A DNA stretch of 64,000 bases from contig NZ_CP022203.1 of assembly GCF_002305895.1 (NCBI RefSeq), positions 2,210,501 to 2,274,500 of the forward strand. The letters run 5' to 3'. Source of the stretch: Corallococcus macrosporus DSM 14697 (lineage in GTDB: Bacteria > Myxococcota > Myxococcia > Myxococcales > Myxococcaceae). The notes under the pieces were generated by a model, which made no database searches, was not told where the DNA came from, and worked only from the letters and a program-made list of their open reading frames with translations. The position numbers and the translations under genes were made by a program. This document shows, in pieces, positions 60,064-64,000 of this stretch (its first letter is position 1; every line of letters begins with the position of its first letter).

Positions 60064-60096
60064 AGACAAAGGCCCGCGGCGCGAAATCGGGGACAT
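60064..60096 (-). promoter_or_regulatory. Late-type promoter element C (capsid/sheath operon)
   Basis: Sense strand GTCCCC (60089-60094), GATTTCGCGCC..., then GGCCTTTGTC. It should start the long operon from 60044 through capsid, sheath, HNH and tube genes. Confidence 0.7.
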
Positions 60097-60099
60097 CAC

Positions 60100-61179
60100 T
60101 CAAGTGACGGCCAGTGTCCCGGTGCGGCAGAGGGCGTGGAAAGGAGGGAAGCCCACGCCTGCTTCCGCGAGCTGTCTGTCCGAAGCGAGGGCGCGGAACT
60201 CGCCGACGTCGTCGCGTGTGCCGGCGGCGGAGCGAAGCACCTCGGCCAGGCGCGTTTCCTGGCCCCGTCGGTTGACGTAGAGGAGGACGCGCCCCGTTGC
60301 CGCGTCGACGCGCTCTCTCACCCAGGGCAGCTCCTGCTTCACCTCTTCCGGGCGCTCAAGGGACGCCACTCGCTCGAAGCGCTGGAGGGCCTCGCCCACT
60401 GAGAATGTCTTCCCGTGGAGGAAGCGGCACACCTGGGTGGTGGCTTCGTCGAGGACGGCCTCGATGCGGTAGCGGCGAATGCCGGCCTCGGCGTAGCTGC
60501 TCATCTGGGCGAAGGAGCGCCCCTGGCCGATGAAGTGGCTTGCCACCACCTCCCAGTAGAAGGGGGCCCGCTCGACGAGGGCGCCGCGCGCGGCCCTCTC
60601 CAAGGACTCGGCGATGTCGCCTCGCCCGAGGCCGGCCTCCAGCCCCTCGGCCACAAGCCGCCGGGCCTCCTCTCCGAAGGCGTCCAGTCGGCGCCCGTAC
60701 TCGTCCCGGACGAAGTTGCCCTGGGTCCGGACGATGTGTTGGGCAATGCGCCTGTCCACGGCGTTGAAGCGGGCGGCGAGGGCGAGGCCCTGCTCGCGCC
60801 GGGCGTGGCTGCGGGTGGACGCCACCACCTCCTCGGCTGCGTCGCCCAGGGGGGCCTGGATGCGGGAGGGGATGAGGGCCGTCTGCCGGCCGGCCGCCTC
60901 CAGTGCCTGGGCGACGAGGCGCCTGCGCTGAGCCGCCGTCGTCGCCCTCCAGTCCACGTCGAGGACGGCCACCGCCTCCCGCATGGCGTCCACGTCCGCG
61001 CGCCCGACGGCGCGACGGAGGCGCGCGGCGAGCAGGGCCACGGCGCGGTCCATGCCCGCGGCAGTGCCAACGTCCAGGGCCTTGGCCACCGGCAGCCGGA
61101 GGACGTCCCCCAGCAGGACGTTCGCCACCGCCCGCGCCTCGTGCAGGAGGAGGAGGCTGTCAGCGGGGGCCGTGCACAC
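60100..61179 (-). CDS. Head morphogenesis (minor capsid) protein
   Basis: A 359-residue protein with the SPP1 gp7/Mu F pattern: helical N-terminus (VASHFIGQGRSFAQMSSY, at about residue 215), then YRIEAVLDEATTQVCRFLHG and the C-terminal GFPPFHALCRTGT, whose Cys/His residues are typical. GTG 61179 with GGAGG. It attaches to the portal inside the procapsid. Late promoter C lies directly after its stop. Confidence 0.85.
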   Translation of the reverse strand: MCTAPADSLLLLHEARAVANVLLGDVLRLPVAKALDVGTAAGMDRAVALLAARLRRAVGRADVDAMREAVAVLDVDWRATTAAQRRRLVAQALEAAGRQTALIPSRIQAPLGDAAEEVVASTRSHARREQGLALAARFNAVDRRIAQHIVRTQGNFVRDEYGRRLDAFGEEARRLVAEGLEAGLGRGDIAESLERAARGALVERAPFYWEVVASHFIGQGRSFAQMSSYAEAGIRRYRIEAVLDEATTQVCRFLHGKTFSVGEALQRFERVASLERPEEVKQELPWVRERVDAATGRVLLYVNRRGQETRLAEVLRSAAGTRDDVGEFRALASDRQLAEAGVGFPPFHALCRTGTLAVT

Positions 61180-61437
61180 GGGGCACCTCCTGCGTCACCA
61201 GCTCCACGGGGCGGCGGCGCCTGGCGCGCACCTCGACGCCAGCTGGAGTCGGGGAGAAGACGACGTCGTGGCTGGCCGCGCACCTGTCACACAGGGCGAA
61301 GACGAGGAGGCCGTTGCGCCACAGCGTCGTCGACTCCTCAAGGGGGCCGCGCCTTCGGCACATGCGGCACTCCAGGACACCGCGCTCGGCGTCGGCCTGC
61401 GCTTGGAGCACCCACGCGCGCTGGAGCTGCTCGGGCG

Positions 61438-61441
<4 letters not shown>
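61160..61441 (-). CDS. Small zinc-finger-like head-region protein
   Basis: A 93-residue protein starting at ATG 61441, overlapping the portal stop (ATGA). It has CRMCRRRGPLEE and ALCDRCAAS, two CxxC pairs about 30 residues apart, hence one zinc site. C-terminus basic (VEVRARRRRPVELV). Family unknown; DNA or portal contact is possible. Confidence 0.65.
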
Positions 61442-63233
<1,792 letters not shown>

Positions 63234-63237
<4 letters not shown>

Positions 63238-63437
63238 GGACGGCCCTCCACGTAGGCCAGGAGGCCCGTGGGGGTGTGAGAGACGGCGCGCACGCGCTGG
63301 CCGCGGGCCGCAATCTCGACGCGTGCGGCCTCCAGCAGTCCGTCGAGGGTGGAGGCTTCGACGGTGAAGCTCGGCCCAGGGAGTGGCGCGCCGCCCGAGC
63401 CAGAGGAGAGGACGAAGACTTTGACGTCACGCTGCAC
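63234..63437 (-). CDS. Small hypothetical protein before the portal
   Basis: A 67-residue protein from the GTG at 63437 (MQRDVKVFVLSSGSGGAPLP), preceded by GGAGG. Residues 20-60 (FTVEASTLDGLLEAARVEIA) are a small alpha/beta domain. It overlaps the portal gene and is the first gene after late promoter D. Function not known. Confidence 0.6.
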
Positions 63438-63532
63438 ACGGGCCTCCCACACGAAGTGGAGGCAAGGCGCGCAGTGGGAGGGGTGCCCTCGTCGTGAGAG
63501 GGCGTTAGGGGCCGCGCGCCTTACCTCCAGCG

Positions 63533-63567
63533 AGGACAAAGGCCTCGGGCCCGATTTCGGGGACATC
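63533..63567 (-). promoter_or_regulatory. Late-type promoter element D (portal operon)
   Basis: Sense strand GTCCCC (63559-63564), GAAATCGGGCCC..., then GGCCTTTGTCC. Its first gene starts 96 bases beyond the CTTTGT end, further than in the other late operons. Confidence 0.64.
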
Positions 63568-63647
63568 GGGTGGGAGTGCTTTGCGGTTGTGTCGAGACGA
63601 GCTGCGACACGCCAGGGAGGGCGCTGCGGTGCCGTCTGTGGCGAACA

Positions 63648-63668
63648 CGTTGAAGTCCCTCTTCAACG
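63648..63668 (+). promoter_or_regulatory. Hairpin next to the ribosome site of the right-edge gene
   Basis: CGTTGAAG-TCCCT-CTTCAACG, eight perfect pairs with a five-base loop, ends one or two bases before the GGAGGAG of the gene at 63682. It could limit ribosome entry or be an operator in the divergent region between element D and that gene. Confidence 0.55.
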
Positions 63669-63681
63669 CGGAGGAGACACC

Positions 63682-64000
63682 ATGGACACCTACCATGTCG
63701 CGAAGCTGCCCGCGCGCCTGCGTGGCTTCGCGCTTCCGGACACGAGCACGTCACCCGAAGGCTTCGTCGAGGCGGGCGACTACCTGGTGCTTGAGGAGAA
63801 GGCCCGATACCCCACGCCCGACACCGACTACGCCCGGCTGGTGGTGCCGCAGTTGGGCGTGCTCGGCACCTGGATTTGCACGCGCTGGCGCACCCAGCGC
63901 TACGCGACGCTCGCCTCCCAGGAGCGCGCGCCCGCCATGGCCCGGCTTTCATTCGACGACGAGCGGCTGGCCGTCCCGGAGGAGCGGCTCACCACGCTCC
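63682..64000 (+). CDS. Right-edge gene of unknown function, C-terminus missing
   Basis: A rightward gene from ATG 63682 (MDTYHVAKLPARLRGFALPD), cut by the window after 106 codons. GGAGGAG precedes the start. The visible part is alpha/beta, with EAGDYLVLEEKARYPTPDTD, LGVLGTWICTRW and a following TQRYATL. No family is recognised. It is the only rightward gene near the phage region and divides from the late operons, so it may belong to lysis, early control or the host. Confidence 0.68.
   Translation, partial: MDTYHVAKLPARLRGFALPDTSTSPEGFVEAGDYLVLEEKARYPTPDTDYARLVVPQLGVLGTWICTRWRTQRYATLASQERAPAMARLSFDDERLAVPEERLTTL

Overview
The window is GC-rich DNA that reads like a chromosome of a myxobacterium (Myxococcota, Myxococcus/Corallococcus type). 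The grounds are strong G/C bias at third codon positions, many lipoproteins, a sigma-54 two-component system with matching promoters, and duplicated copper-handling genes. This placement is an inference from style; there is no rRNA, tRNA or housekeeping marker to confirm it. No CRISPR array, tRNA, integrase or terminase was seen.

Positions 1-21500 form a copper (possibly copper/silver) resistance island. The leftward genes are a small exported protein cut by the window edge, a membrane-anchored cytochrome c, a CopA-type P1B ATPase, a DUF305 lipoprotein, a beta-propeller lipoprotein, an NtrC-type response regulator with its histidine kinase, a multicopper oxidase, and a CusA/CusB/CusC efflux system. 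A cupredoxin gene reads left, and a rightward operon holds a metal-binding lipoprotein, a TolC-like lipoprotein and a second multicopper oxidase. Four good -24/-12 promoters and five dyads of the form GTGTRA-N9-TYACAC tie these units into one probable sigma-54 regulon run by the local kinase/regulator pair.

Positions 21982-30440 hold an accessory block of small leftward genes. Seven copies of a 42-bp promoter-like element, with fixed internal spacing, each lie 26-42 bp before a start codon. The block contains an amidoligase, two gamma-glutamylcyclotransferase-fold proteins and two small partner proteins, a four-member family of small paralogues, SAP-like DNA-binding proteins and a DUF6900-like protein.

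Positions 30518-63567 are the late region of a contractile-tailed (myovirus-type) prophage, all leftward. From right to left it runs portal, head morphogenesis protein, a Dam methylase/XkdF protease fusion, scaffold, major capsid, connectors, sheath, tube, T4-type baseplate protein, tape measure, hub, gpV, gp25, baseplate J, tail protein I and fibre. Five copies of a second promoter-like element (GTCCCC, about 17 bp, CTTTGT) divide it into late operons. Capsid and sheath each carry one apparent frameshift, so the prophage may be defective, or the assembly may contain errors. Cargo sits between the structural genes: a merR/Mer-transporter cassette, an AT-richer HNH-like gene beside an intact IS701-family element, a second HNH endonuclease, an HExxH protein and a cysteine-rich exported protein. 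At the right edge a rightward gene of unknown function runs off the window.
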